NCBI GenBank assembly: GCA_019279435.1
Contig: JAAALK010000869.1
Location: 78,999-142,998 of the forward strand
Length of the DNA stretch: 64,000 bases
Reading direction: 5' to 3'
From: Zizania palustris
Lineage: Eukaryota; Streptophyta; Magnoliopsida; Poales; Poaceae
Part shown: positions 45,931 through 59,216 of the stretch, one piece after another
How positions within the stretch are numbered: the stretch's first letter is position 1
Layout: each line of letters opens with the position of its first letter
The notes under the pieces: generated by a model
The model's input: only the letters and a program-made list of their open reading frames with translations
Told to the model about the DNA's origin: nothing
Database searches by the model: none
Position numbers and translations under genes: made by a program

Positions 45931-47720
45931 GTTTGTTTTAGTTACTGTATTAAAGCACGAAACGAGTATTTAGAGAATAATATATTCTAAAAATATCTAC
46001 TCCAAACAGGTAGTGATGCTATTGAAACTGAAAGCGCAGACGCTTTACTGGTACTACTCCTGTAGTGCTGTCAGATTCTTTGAGACGACGGTCCAGCTTG
46101 ATCCGCGTAAAGCGTCCATTTTTTTTATATGGCATTAATATGGGTTAGCCTGGGTGATGGATAAGGTTGAGATGGATGTGTTAGTGCTTGCCCAGGTCGG
46201 AGATTGCGACATCCATGCATGTGAATATGTGATGGCCTAGTTGCCCAGCTGAGTTCGGTGGATGAATCTGCTTACGTTTTTCGGGAAAGCTCCGTGGTTT
46301 TGATCTGTCAGGGTATAGTGTACAGGTTCATTGGATCATCTCTGCCAAACACTAGATATGAGACATGAGTTCTCCAATAATGTGATGATGTGAACCTTAT
46401 GTGCTTTTCAGAAAAGCTGTATTCTTTCTTACCAAACCTTGCAGCTTACAGAACTAACAGAGAAGTGTACGTAGTAGCATTCTCCAGACTGAAAGTAGGA
46501 AGTTGCCAGCTTGCTATTTGTGTCCATGGAAGAGTCCTTGCCCCAGAAACGGGTAAGAGACTTGCGGTCAAAGCATCAAGCATCGAAACAAGTCTAGCTT
46601 CCACCACACATGTCATATGTACACTGAACTTTCCCTCTTCTTAGCCAGGCAACAATCAAGTCCAGGTTCAGTGAATCCATACCACGAAATCAACTCATGG
46701 GATGCATTTCAGCGTACGGCGGGCTGGTTGAATTCACCCCAGAAAAACGATAGCAATATGAAGTTATTTTCTAAGCTGCTGCAGCATGCAAGTAGTGGCT
46801 TGATACCTGATGATCCAGCATATGCCACAGTTTATACCAGTTGAGTAGTTGACTGTTGACCGACCCATGCTGAACTGGAACTTGTATATGATGAATGAAA
46901 TGCTACTTCCGATTTTAAGTGACAGACTGGGAAAGAACTGTGCAGAAATGGATAGCCAACAAGCAAATTCATATGGATTTAATGCAGGAATAAGCAATCT
47001 ATAGTATACTGGTAGTCGTAAACCACTATGTTTCTTTGCTTATACAAATCAAAGTAGTACCTGAGAAAAAAAATCAAGAATAAGATATCTACATGAGTTG
47101 CTTCCAAAATTGTCGGTTCGATTGTAAATCGCACGCAACTGGGCTTCTTCTTTGCTTACACGCGCAATAATATTTGAGAAGAAAATTCAGGAATAAAACA
47201 TCTTCAGGGAGCTGCTTCCAAAATTATCGGTTCTACACAATCCTGGGTTCCATGTTTTAGAAAAAGATTGCGTATCTTTATAGTTGATACAGAGAACAGG
47301 AATTATACATTTATTATTAAAAAACATGTCAGCGAAATGATTCTGACATGTGGTTAACTGGTTAATGACGTTCAGGAGATCCGCAGGAACACTGTACAGA
47401 GAAATTGGTTTCCCGGCGGCGATCACGCGGGAGCATGCCACCATAAACTGGGCCGTACTATGCCTGTTATCAGCCGAATGGACATCCCAGCCCAGCCCAG
47501 CCCAGTCCAGCCCTGCAGTTACGAACTACAGACACAAGAAGAATAAAGACAATTGGCACAAGAGATCCTACACGCCTCAACTGGAATTAAAAGGCAAATA
47601 ACTGACTCACCGCAAGGTCGCATAAGTAACCTGATATCAGATTACTGTAAAATCAGAGTGTTTCACCCTGCTCCCGGGCCACAGAAGTTGAAAGGATGGA
47701 AAGGATGTGGTTTAAGAATG
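45931..47720. other. Intergenic, no gene recognised
   Basis: Only short frames occur. A (CAGCC)n stretch CCCAGCCCAGCCCAGCCCAG lies near 47,490-47,510. No splice-consistent coding structure was found. Confidence 0.4.
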
Positions 47721-49506
47721 TCAGCGCAGATTCACAGTCAAAATTTTTGTGACAGGTGAAGGCTCATTAGACGCTGAAAGCAATCCTGCAGCCATTGCTG
47801 TATATGAATCCCGTAGGCTCCTCAAATTTCCAAGGAACTGCACATTAAGCAACTCAAGTCAAGCATATCTATATGACTAGGGTTACCATTGACTAGCTAG
47901 AAGACCGCAGACACGTGGATGAAGACCAGACCTTGATAGCTATCCAGTAAAGGAACATGAACTAAAAGAGCTCTACAAGTTTTTCACTAGGTCAAAGGAG
48001 AGATGGTATTGTCAATAATTCTATACTATGTTGGTGTATTATGCTTATTTTAGATAATCAGGTAGCAGAATACAACACATTCAGTTACTACTGACTAATC
48101 AGTTATGTTTATAGTCTTTCAAATCACCATATCATGATATGTCAACCAGAGAGGGAGACAGAATATGAAATGAACAAGCATGACTGACAATTGAACCAAA
48201 CATTCAATAGTACCTTTAAGAGTGTGTTATATGCCTCTAACAAACGATTAGTAGCATGACCAAAACCATGAAATTGTGGGACCTCCATCATGTGGGTCCA
48301 GGGATGAATTTCCCACAATGATAAAGCAATTCTGTAGTATAACAACTTGAAACAGATAAATATGGCAATCATTAGCAGAAAAGATATGTATTACAAATAT
48401 CTTATTCCTATTTATCTGAACCTATATTAGGAGTTGAGAAGAAAACATAAACTGCTGCAGAAGATATTCACCTTAGTATATCATATTGATATTCACCTTA
48501 GTATATATCATATTGAAGGATTTAACTGTTTCCAGGAATGACTGCAAATGTTCCGTCAGCTTCAACTCTGTCTCGGCATAATCTTCATTTGGATTATAGT
48601 CATACCGAGTGGCAGCAGCTACACCATTGGTGTCAATAGCATAGAAGATAGAACATATACAGACTATCAAGGTATTTATGGCGATTAGAACAAGATAAAA
48701 TCATAACATAACTTGGAAATTTTTAGATGCAGAAGTTATTTGATTTACTTACTAACTAAAAAAACAGTATGCTGGCACGATAATACGATATATTGAAAGA
48801 CAACATAAAAATGGAAATAGCAAATACTTCAACTTTTTTTAAATCCATAAAATAAGTCTAAAAAATGCAGGTGGGGTGGAAAGGCAAGAACAGGACAAAA
48901 CAGGCAAGCACTTTGTGTCCATACAACATTACAGAATACAAGGTTTGAGGTCATAATGGACTTTCCATTGTGAAATTTAAAGCTTCAGAAGCAAGATACA
49001 AAACAGTGTAGGTAGTGTGGGATTTTGCTCAACTAGGAATCCATAGGGAAGTAGGAAATGAAATTTAAGTTTTATGTACACTATATCTTAACATACCTTA
49101 GATGCTAACTCTTGAAACATTTTTTCAAATTTGACATTTTTTTGGTATAATCGGAGAGCTTACTCAAGTTCTGCTATATCAAGCCTGCAGAATGAGAATT
49201 TGACTCAAGACCACTTTGTTGGTTCATAACATCTTAGTTTTCCTAATTTCCCTTTCTTTTCCTTTTTCTCGATTGGGAATCACTGGTTGGCAAGAAATGG
49301 TTCGACTAGAAACAATTGTATGGGTGCTTGAAATTCAGAAGTGTTTAGAGCCAACAAGAATATCAGATAAGAAGTGCTTACAAGGGATACACTGATTGTA
49401 TTTGAACATCTGCAGGAAACAGTTTGCACTCTTCTGAAAAAACCAGGCTTGTTTCTCTGCAATTGAATCTACAAGCTGCACATCTTTCGCCAACTTCTCA
49501 TCAACA
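47721..49506 (-). CDS. Unidentified alpha-helical protein, partial gene model (5 exons)
   Basis: Exon candidates: 49506-49382, 49158-49097, 48618-48497 (start uncertain), 48345-48214 and 47837-47721 (TGA). Most boundaries fit GT-AG and the first two and last two exons join in phase. The conceptual pieces are VDEKLAKDVQLVDSIAEKQ-AWFFQKSAN, LRLYQKNVKFEKMFQELASK, TRYDYNPNEDYAETELKLTE-HLQSFLETVKSF, WTHMMEVPQFHGFGHATNRL-LEAYNTLL and FLGNLRSLRDSYTAMAAG. They are charged, helical and typical of true coding sequence, but I do not recognise the family. The junction between exons 2 and 3 does not fit in phase with the acceptor chosen, so an exon may be missing or the gene decayed. No first exon was found upstream to 51,188. 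Confidence 0.45.
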
Positions 49507-51188
49507 CTGCCACGAAGCAATTTGTTAGGAATTTATGTTTTAGAATTTATATGCACTCATATTGGAACTAAAGGATTATTTATGTTGAAGTTCAGTTAGC
49601 CACAAATACGGAAATACCTTTTACTTTCTTACATTGCTAGAAGAATGACTATGTGAAATATATAAAGCCATCACAAACTGACAATGTTTATGCATACTAC
49701 CTTCTGTATAATCAACATGACAAGTATATTTAATGACAAATGGAAATAGTCAAGTTTAAAACCAACCTCCATTCTGGATTGTTGGCATATCAACTAGCTT
49801 CCCCTAGATCAACAATGAGACAAAATAGCTCCGCCCGCTCCTCACTCCAAACAAATGAGGTGTGAATAGGGAATTCGTACAAAACTTGTCTCAAGAAGAG
49901 TTGTCGACAGTGTCCCATCAGAAGCGTGTGCCTTTAGATGCCAGATGCCTATGCAACTTGTAGATATCCAATCCACAATGGCAGACAGACAGGAACACCA
50001 TTAGCAACTAGAAGCTGACAGAAACCTGAAGCAATTTCATGGAATAGAAAAAAAGGACTACATTCTGAAAACAATCAGCAATTCCTCAGATAGGACACAT
50101 CAGACTCCTTTTTTGACACAATCAGTTGTGCTCTATTTAGGAAAGCATCACGAGTACTTTAGTAATACATGTAAAACAGATAATGCCAAGAAGTTTCCTT
50201 TCTAGTTCACAAAATAGGTGTTTGGTTCCAAAATTTCTTCCTAAAAAGCAAAATAGAAAAATATCAATCATGCGTGTAAGATGGACAAAGCTTAAGCACA
50301 GCGCAGAATCATCCAAGAATATTTCAACGTGCTCGAAAGCAATCTGCACGTATGTGCGTAGTGAAACAAAAGAGAGGATGAAAGCAATTGTGTTAATAAA
50401 TATGAATGAAAAGATTGCATGCTATGTTTTAAACAAATTTACGGCAAACAAGTCAACTTATCTGCTATTTATTGCAAATCCAGACAACCCACTCAATCTA
50501 TTCCAAATGGTGCCATTTCCCTGCTTGCCGTGTTCCTGAATGTATTTTTCAATCAACAATATAGTTGTCTGGATACATGCATATTAATCACCAGCCATTT
50601 TCTAACACCTAACAGATCACGGAAAATAATTTCGAGGATTGATCTTCTGTTATCTGTTAGATATTTTAGAAGGAAACTTATAAATAGGTGAAGAGCAGTT
50701 TATAAGAGACATTTATTAATTGAAATAGCACTAGGGCAACAATAACATATGTCATATCTCTTTGATGCATACTGGTACACATATTAAAACCCTAAATTTG
50801 ATAGTATGGATTTAATTCAAGAAATATATTCCTAATAACATAAATGAGAGTACATGAATGTCTTATTCTCTACAACCTTCTAGGCCGGTCATCCACAAGG
50901 TGGAATCTTACCCTAATGCCCATAGCAAAAGAATATGTTTTGTTATGTGTAGGTCAACCACCACTCGCTTAAAAATTTGTGGTTCACAATGGAACCTGAT
51001 ATCCTAAATGCTATGTACAACAGCTGAGAAGCAATATTGATGATAGACCCACACCACAAAAAATGAATAAAATAAAACTCAATGTTGAACACATAGGATG
51101 TTGTACTTCATGCTGAACAGGGATTTAATCAACCATACTCAGCATAAGTTCAGGCACCAATAAGACAATATGCTTAATGCTTCAGATC
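49507..51188. other. Intergenic, no gene recognised
   Basis: AT-rich with short frames only. It should contain the 3' UTR of the FAB1-like gene near its right end and possibly undetected 5' exons of the helical-protein gene. Confidence 0.4.
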
Positions 51189-54100
51189 TCAAGCATCTGG
51201 AATTGATAGGAAATACTGAGACATAAATGCCCTGAATCTTATTTTATACTCCTTCGGTGAAATTACAGTAGGAGATAGATTCTTGGGAACAACAAGTGAT
51301 GTCTTCACCCAAGACTCCAGTTGTTTGTCCCAGGTATATTGCCTCAAATAATCTATAATTCCAAATACAAGTTCCTTCTTTTGTTTGTCTACTCCAACTA
51401 ACAAGGAGTAATCCATGACATTCATGCGCTGCAAACAAAAGAAATTATAAAGTTCAGAGCTAGCATCATGAAAAAAAACTCTTACGAAGAATACAAATGC
51501 ATATACACTAGCAGGAATCCATTTGCTGACAGAAGGCATACATACACTTAGAAATGACGTGTCATTCCAAATAGCACGTTCCAATAGGTTTTTGGTTTTG
51601 CCTTCAATGTAGATGGGCATGACACGCATATCTTCAATGAAATTTTGATCCAACAGCACATTTTCAGGATCTTTTGAATCAATAACATGTCGTGAGAAAA
51701 GAGCACCCTTCAGGTCATATCTGCGTAGTATATTACGTCCAAACAAAAGATTCTCCATAACCATGAAATTAGTTGTTGTCTCCTTGCCGTTCCTGACTTC
51801 CTTAACCTGAAATAGTTGTTAGAGAAAAGTATAGCATTACATACAAGCAGTTATTATTATCAATGATGTTGTTGATGTTGTTGTTTCGAGAGTAATTGCA
51901 GACCTGATATATTCCAAGAATTTTCGCAAGGCATGTAGGGTTGACTGAGGCATGAGATACACCTAAATGTTTGAAGTACTCAAGACCAAACTTCAAGAAT
52001 GAGTCAAACTCAGTCTTCTTGATTTGTTTGATGATAAATCTGTCATCCATTGATTTAGCAAAAAAAGCCTTGCTCTTTCCACCTTGTGCATTCCATTCTT
52101 TACAACGGCTTATGGATGCAATATAGGCATTCTCCGATGGGCAACAAATCTTCCGAAGATCATAGAATTGTTTTGCATATATACAAACAACAATGTATTT
52201 GCTCCTCAAAGTTAGCTTTTCATTATTCAGACAAAATTCAGGATGCAGATCTTTTAAGGCAGACAGAAAAGAATCATAAAATCCAGATGTTGATTCCTCA
52301 GATGATAATGATGATGCATTTCTTGATAGCTTATGATCATTTTCTAAAGAATCATTTGGAGATAGAAATGATGATGGCACAGAACTATCTCTGATCAAGT
52401 TGCTTGGTGATACTACAAATGCAGTTTCAGAATAAATTCCTTGTTGCTCAGATATCGATAGTGCATAAGCAATCATACTAGATATCTCTTCCTCAACAAT
52501 GGACAAGATACTACAACCAGGGCCAACTACAAAATGTACTGTGTCCATCTGAGATTTAAGCTGTGCCAATGATGAAAAGGTGGGGGTGTGTTTGCTGATG
52601 AGATGAAACTTGTCCAAAGAGCCACCCTGAAGCTCCTTCTTGTATTCCTTTTCTAAGTGACTAACCCTATCCCAGACCCATTTTGATGTGCCATTACTTA
52701 TGAAATCCAACAAGTTTGGGAACACACGAAAACACTTGCTTGGCATGGCAACAGGATACATTTCATTACCTCTGGCTGATTCAGGAAGTTCACTATTCTT
52801 AGTTAAGGCAATTGACTTCTCTAAACAAATACTGTCAGCAATATGCAAATCTTTGTCGACTTCATGTGACCCCATTTCACCACCTTTACCTGGAGAAGAT
52901 AGAGATAACCTTACATCATGAGCTGGATTAATTTGTGATTCAGGCTCTTGGATTACTGATTTCTCAGTAAGCTGCTGCTTCTCCAAATTTGTACCGCCGC
53001 AGGAATTATCAAAAGAATTAGAAGTATCAATACTTCCTCCCTGCCCTTCTGTTTGAAGGTTTGTAACAGATAGTCTGTCCCCATGGGCAGCTGTCAATCC
53101 AGAATTATTTGGCTCATCATCATCATCTGGTGTTCTTTTTTGGATAAGACTGTCTGAAGATGTAGCATTAACTTTACTGTACTGAATAAGATGCTGCAAC
53201 CGGATATCCCAAATATAGAGTCCAAGAAGAAGTTGCTGGTACAGCCAATTAAGGCCAAGGATTTCATGAGCACAAGTCTCAGATTTTACAACAAGGTCAA
53301 ACGCCTTCAGAGAAACCTTGTGTTGGCAGGAAATGTTAGCATGTCAGAAACTGATCCAAATCCTCTGGACAGGAAAATTAAGGGGAAAATCAACAGGGGA
53401 ACAAAATAGAAGCATGAGGCTTACCCCAAACTCATCTTTTTCTTGTGTAAGTATTTTAGTGACTTCCAAAAGTAATTCTTCGTATTCTGAAATTTCGGTG
53501 CTTTCTCCCAAGGGTTGACCAGACACCTTTGATTTCAAATCTTGTATTATATTTTCAACTTCAGAGAAGAGTAGCTTCCATTTAAGAAGGACCTTGAATA
53601 ACAAAAGTATATGTTAGGATGGAAGATGTAATTAGCTAAAGGAGAATCTGCAGTTTCAGCAAAATATTTGGAGAGACATACATTATTAAATTCAACTTCA
53701 AGGCACTCCCTTTTGTTTGGGTTATGGAACTCCAAAGTCAATGGTGGCTTAAAGGCAGAATATATTTCAACAGATGAGTATCTGAACATAGCAACTTTGG
53801 GTCCCATTCTGCAAGTCATGAAACGAGAAATTTTAGTGAAATCATGTTGAAAATGGACTTGGACTAGTCTTTAAGTAGGAGAATCTTGCAAGCATTTACC
53901 CAAAGAAGCGTAGGCAGTCTCTATGTAGCAAATGCCCGCATGTTGACAACTTTTTAGCAGCAGAATGTGTTGAGAAACTGAGTTCCAAGAACTTCCCAAA
54001 TGACAAATTACGTGCAGAGGAAGAGAGTACAACCCTCTGGGTGGGCTTACCATTGCATCTCAAACACCTAGTCCACATCCAAATTCTTCCTTGATCCTCA

Positions 54101-57100
54101 CCAGAAAGAGTTTCCTCCAATGGGAGGCTTTTCACTATAACAGTTAGAGTGCCATTATGGTGGGTGTAAGAATGGATGTGGGCTTCCGGAGGCTCACCAC
54201 AAGATAAGCATCTGTGTTTCTGCAAACAATGTATTTGTCAATGAAAACATCATAGAATAAAATGAAATTTATGCCAAATCAATAACCAGTTAAGAATTAT
54301 GACCTTATTAAGTAAACTATCTTGCAAATAACGACCAAGTGATGTATCGAAATAACCATAGTAAGTTATGCGGGAAAGATGGCTCTGCTCACAGACTGCT
54401 TGATTCCTGATATGTTGGCTAGACATCGAAATTAATATGTTTTGAGAATCTAAAGAAGTCCTAGTCTCTGTAGACATTCCATCACAAATAGTTTTTGGAA
54501 AACTTTTGCTGTCTGTTTCTTTCTTCTGCATATCCATGCTGTCCAAATTATTTGTAAAGGTGGAACCATCAAAGTCATCGCATGAGGTTAATTTGGCAGA
54601 ATATGATGATACATCACTGGTAAGATTTCTAGAGGGATCAGGAACTGGCAATGATGAAAATGACTGAATGTTGTTGCTGTCATTAAGTCTTTTGTCAGCA
54701 TGATCTCTAGACGTTTCAATTTTGGAATCATGAAGATGCATGCACACAGACTTTTCTGAATTAACAAAATTGTCCTGATTAGTGTACTCTCCATCAGAAG
54801 AAAAAATGTTTAAATCATATTTCATGGTGTCACTAGGAATAAGCACTTGTGGGTCAGTTTTCAAACAGTTCTCTTTCTCTCTGACATTTTTTCCTGTTGT
54901 AAATAGTCTTTGATCAGCAAAGAATGAAGTTTCAAGGATCAAATGATAAGCTGCAAAAACTGTGTAATGAAGGACACGCTTAATCTTCTTCAGTTCTTCA
55001 GTTGTTGATCCTTTTAGCAATATCTACAAAACAATTTCAAGCTAATTAGAAATAGTGATAATTCATGAATAAATATGGTTTAGTGCATAGAAGTTGCAAT
55101 AATTCAAATGGGGTGCACTTGTGCATAACATATGAAGCCCCTGAAAGCATTCCGGAGAATGTATGACTAAAATTGTTGCTAGTTATGCATTCCAATTCAA
55201 GTTAATACCGAGTTTTTTTAAAAAAGAAAAGGAACAGTATAACCAACAACAGTGTGAGAAACTCAATCCTAACTGTGGAACTTTTTTCCATCTCCTGTAT
55301 TAATACATCTTCAGGATCAATGTTAAGAAGCAAAAACGGTGTGAAGCTCTCCTGTGTATCATGGGGGAAATTGACTTGTTCTATCAAAAACATAATTTGA
55401 CTAAATACCAGTAACAAGTGCAAGCTTAGAATCTGAATCAGAACCCTAACAATGAAGATTATATACTCTGATTCAATACATTTCAGTAAAAATCATAATG
55501 TGTCCATTAGCTTCAAAATCATTAATACTTTGTTGATTGCAAATGGATGGGGATTATGTTATATTGTTGTTATATAAACCAGTTTGTCAGAGATGAACTG
55601 AAGAAAACCTTTTCAAAAGAAGTCAAACCAATGTAATGTAGAAAAACTAAAACAATATACTAAATGCAGCCAAAGGGAACAAAAATGAATCTAATGCATG
55701 CATGAGCACAAGTTGAAATCAGACCTACAGAAAGAGAAATAATGTCCTGAAAAGTAAAAAAAAGTAAAACAGACCATACCGTGCATCCCAAAGGTTTTGG
55801 AAAACCTTCTAGAAATAACAAAGTTTTGGCTGACCTCCTTCCACCTTCAACATTTGTATTATGCTCCTCAACAATCTTTTCAAAATGGAGAGACTCACAC
55901 TGCTTAATAATGCCAGGTTTGGCAAGACATTCTGCAATGAGAGAATTGGAGAACCAGTGCAGCGAGCAATTCTTTCCAACCGATGGATATTCATGTCACT
56001 AACTACAGTAACTTTTTGTTTCTGAATATATTCATTTACATTTCGTGAAACTGCTTTCTCCACCAATATAACATCAGGCTGGCATTTGCCAATCACATCA
56101 CTCAAAGTTTTCTCCAAAATTTCATTTTCCTGATCAATGATGATGAAAATAAATTTATATAACTTTTGCCATCTGGTATAATTCTCTACATAGTGTAAAT
56201 ATGCTTGACTAAGGGAATGATGCACACCTGTTTCATTGAATTCATTGACAACAACCCTGTAGAAGAATGGCCAAGAACACCCTGAACAAGTAATAGTTTA
56301 GGATGCTTTATGTTGGCACTCATCTGCTTATGTGCAGCACTCTTCTTAAAAACAAGACCCTTGATCACTTCACTATCAAAGAAAGAAAGGGCACCTAGTT
56401 AAGGCATGAATACAGAACTAAGCAAAGAACAGAACAGTACAAGGAGGAATGTTGGTATGTCACCTCTGTTGGCAAGATCCTGAAGCTAAGCATTTCACTT
56501 TAACATACAGACCAGGATCCATTTCATTTCCAACATTGGCGTCAGGCTTCACAAGTAATGCAGCATGCCATGATAATGAAGCAACAATATCAAGCCAGTT
56601 CTTATCAGCTCCTCCATCAGACGAAGAGAGCCCTTCAGCAGCCAAAAAGCGACTAACAAGAATCTTGAATTGCCCATTCATAACTTCTGACATTGCTTTC
56701 TGCAATTGGTTTTCACAGTTATTCTTGCTTCTCTCATCATCAAGCTGATACTGAAACGTGACTGACCCCACCTAGCCCTATCATTGTCACTATCAGCATA
56801 GTTGTTAGCAACAATATCAGTGTCATCTTCCTTATTGACTGGTTCTGGTGGTAACCAAATGAGAGGGTCTGTATCAAAACTGGGTATTACTAGAGGGTAA
56901 ATGTAGTCACTTGATTCACTTCCTTTCTCAAAATCTGCACTCAACTTCATGTGTTCTTCAGCATTCAATGTATTGTTGTAAACTGTATTATTTTCCTTTA
57001 TACTGTCATCATGGTCCATAACGTGTTCATCCAATGGAATTATTTCATTACCTACCATTGGAAGGCTGATAACCTCTTCAGCATCTATTGTATCAGCTTG

Positions 57101-57802
57101 TTTGAGATTAATATCTTCCACTGGTACAACATACATCATTTCTGTAAGTTTGTCATTAGCCATGATATCTTGGTGAGGATCAGTAGATACATCCGTATCC
57201 AAAGTAATATTGAATGGAACAGAATTTTCCTTAGTGGCATCTAGATGTGTCTCCAACTCAAGTAGATCTGATGGAATGTTTTGGTCTGTCGGAATGGAAA
57301 AACTAGCATCATTGTCAACAACAGCAGCTTCTTCCACTTGTATGGAACCCACTTTTCCTTGCTCCATGGATTCATCACAGAATAGGATACTGGGATGAAG
57401 TTGGCCAGTATCTAGGAGCTCAATTTCCTCTTCAGAGTCATTTTCCACAAGGGAGTCACCTGAAATAGAAGGCATAAAAAAGGTTATGTTAGCGAAAAAA
57501 GAAGAAAAATGATAGGCATAATAGCATTTCATCTACACGAGAACAGTGCAACAACACTCACCAAGGCTTGAAAAGCAACTCGCAAAGCTCAAACAAGAAC
57601 TTTCTCGGCTAAAAGGAGGGGTGCCATAAGGAGTGCTGCAGGGGCTTGTTTCCATTCTCAGCCAGCCCATCTCATCATCAATAACTGATGATTTGTCACC
57701 ATGGCCACACATATTGTAGCAAGAAGTACTGCAGATATGGGTGTTATGTTCGTCATCCATTGTTGTGTCTTCTGATTCACGTGCATGACACATTTTACTC
57801 AT
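51189..57802 (-). CDS. FAB1: 1-phosphatidylinositol-3-phosphate 5-kinase, FAB1C/D-like, with two single-base frameshifts
   Basis: Exons: 57802-57562, 57459-56464, 56372-56228, 56129-55780, 55023-54304, 54219-53900, 53808-53682, 53592-53425, 53316-51904, 51806-51546 and 51428-51189. They total 4,981 nt, two short of a multiple of three with both shifts, equivalent to about 1,660 aa. Plant FAB1 makes PI(3,5)P2 on endosomes and vacuoles. The N-terminus (MSKMCHARES) has no complete FYVE finger, as in FAB1C/D. A chaperonin-like region spans exons 3-5 (GLVFKKSAAHKQMSANIKHP, LLVQGVLGHSS, TEELKKIKRVLHYTVFAAYH). A Cys-rich CCR module is in exon 6 (CLSCG, WMWTRCLRC, SFGKFLELSF, CGHLLHRDCLRF). The kinase domain in exons 9-11 has the loop QGGKSKAFFAKSMDDRFIIK, DLKG, NVMDYSLLVGVD and GIIDYLRQYTWDK. 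Frame breaks lie in exon 2 near 56,742 and exon 4 near 55,922. The kinase exons are intact, so the gene is either newly inactivated or misread. Confidence 0.85.
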
Positions 57803-58208
57803 GGATACATTTTTCTATATTATTGAGCACATTTGTTGGCCACCTGCAAACAAATACCCTGGAATCATCCTCTCTGTTGAACTCAAAACATGATAGACTA
57901 CTCATCATATATTAAATAATTGCCACGACAGTACAAGATATAGCAAAGGACAAGACAGGGTAACAAGAATCGTGAATAATACTCGCTAAGCATGCTTAGC
58001 CATTCATTCATTTATAAACTTCCAACTGGAATCAAACCAAATCAAGCCAAATTCAGCTCATCCACCAAAAACATCCCAATCCCAATCTCACCACCATCAA
58101 GACCCAATAAACCAACTAGACGGCACCAATCTCTAGCCTCAAAACCACAGGGAATCTTTAAAAAACAACTTCCGCGGAGACGGAACCCTTGGTCGCACCC
58201 AGCACTTA

Positions 58209-58292
58209 CTAGGATACTAGCGTGGGGACTATGCCGGAGGGGTGCTTGGACAGATCCACCGGCTCGCTCCCCTCCAGCGCCGCCTCCGTCAT
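58209..58292 (-). pseudogene. Orphan first coding exon of a TATA-binding protein (TBP) gene
   Basis: The minus-strand ATG at 58292 opens MTEAALEGSEPVDLSKHPSG-IVPTL. That is the plant TBP N-terminus as I remember it, which continues into QNIVSTVNLD and the saddle domain. Here it instead runs into VS and a TAG at 58211-58209, directly followed by the consensus donor GTAAGTG. The short CTAGTATCCTAG sequence at the exon end looks inserted relative to a normal TBP exon 1. No later TBP exons occur downstream, where the FAB1-like gene lies. A GC-rich leader-like stretch extends up to about 58,680. It is a captured or left-over exon with its leader. A role as a non-coding first exon for the FAB1-like gene is possible but unproven. 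Confidence 0.75.
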
Positions 58293-58310
58293 CCAACCCC
58301 CAGACGGCGA

Positions 58311-58327
58311 CCCCCCCCCCCCCCCCC
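58311..58327. repeat. Poly-C homopolymer run
   Basis: A run of about 17 C residues lies in the leader of the TBP-like exon (G run on the minus strand). Such runs are unstable and error-prone in sequencing, so its exact length is uncertain. Confidence 0.7.
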
Positions 58328-58329
58328 TG

Positions 58330-59216
58330 TCACACTGGTGAGTGTGACAAAGCGATGCTGAACTAGCGCTTGGTGAAAACGGCAAGCTGGGGGAGTGTGT
58401 TTCTGATGTAAATGCGTGATTGTGATTGCCGTAACAACCCCGCGCCCAAATCACAGACCTAGCGCCCACCGGCGTCGAATCCGCAGCCTCCCAGCACAAA
58501 TCCGAGGCCACGCGCGTCGGCGGCGGAGGCCGGTGGCGGAGCTGCACCCACGACGATATCGCCGGCGCGCCGCACCAGCAGCGGCAGCGACCTGGCCGAC
58601 AAACAAACGACCATAAAACAAATGCCTCGATATCGCCGGACGCCGGCGCGGCTTCTCTCGAACTCAATGGCGAAGCCAACGCTTCACGTCGTCAAAAATA
58701 TGCGGTCCGTGCATGGGCAAAGCATCAGAGCTTACTTGACTTGCTTGCGCGGAGAAAGCCCCTGTTCCAAATCCAACCCGCGAGAATCCGCCAACCGGAC
58801 AGCCTCGAACCACGCGGCCGCCGGTTGCTCCCAGTCCCAGATGGCGGAGCAGCGCGCGACGAGAACCCAAGGCTTCAACCGCGCGCGGCGCGAGCGCGAG
58901 CACGACGCGAAACCTCAATCTCCTCAATTTGTCGGGATCAATGTGGAGACGAATTTGGAATCCGAGAGAAGAATCGGCGAGGAGATGGAAAGGTGATCGC
59001 GTGAGCTGTATACACGACGCGCTCCAAGTAGTGCTCCAGTCGGACACGAGACCGATGTTTATCGTGTGGGGTCATGAGACGCCGACCGTTCAGGAACAGG
59101 AAGGAATACTGGTGTGAATACAACCTTGCATTTGCATGGTTTCAAATTATAATGGATATTTGCTACATGTACACGCTTGAATATATACGTTGCAGGTACC
59201 AGTATATAGTTGTTTA
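58330..59216. other. GC-rich upstream region, no further gene seen
   Basis: High-CpG sequence to about 58,900, then mixed. The long frames are composition artefacts. It may hold the promoter that served the TBP-like leader and/or the FAB1-like gene. Confidence 0.35.

Noticed and set aside
56750..56771. A 21-base GT...AG stretch in FAB1 exon 2 that might be an intron
   Set aside because: It is far too short for a plant intron, and because its length is a multiple of three it would not repair the frame.
58209..58292. Complete TBP gene starting here
   Set aside because: Only the first ~25 residues are present and no saddle-domain exon follows on the minus strand before the FAB1-like gene.
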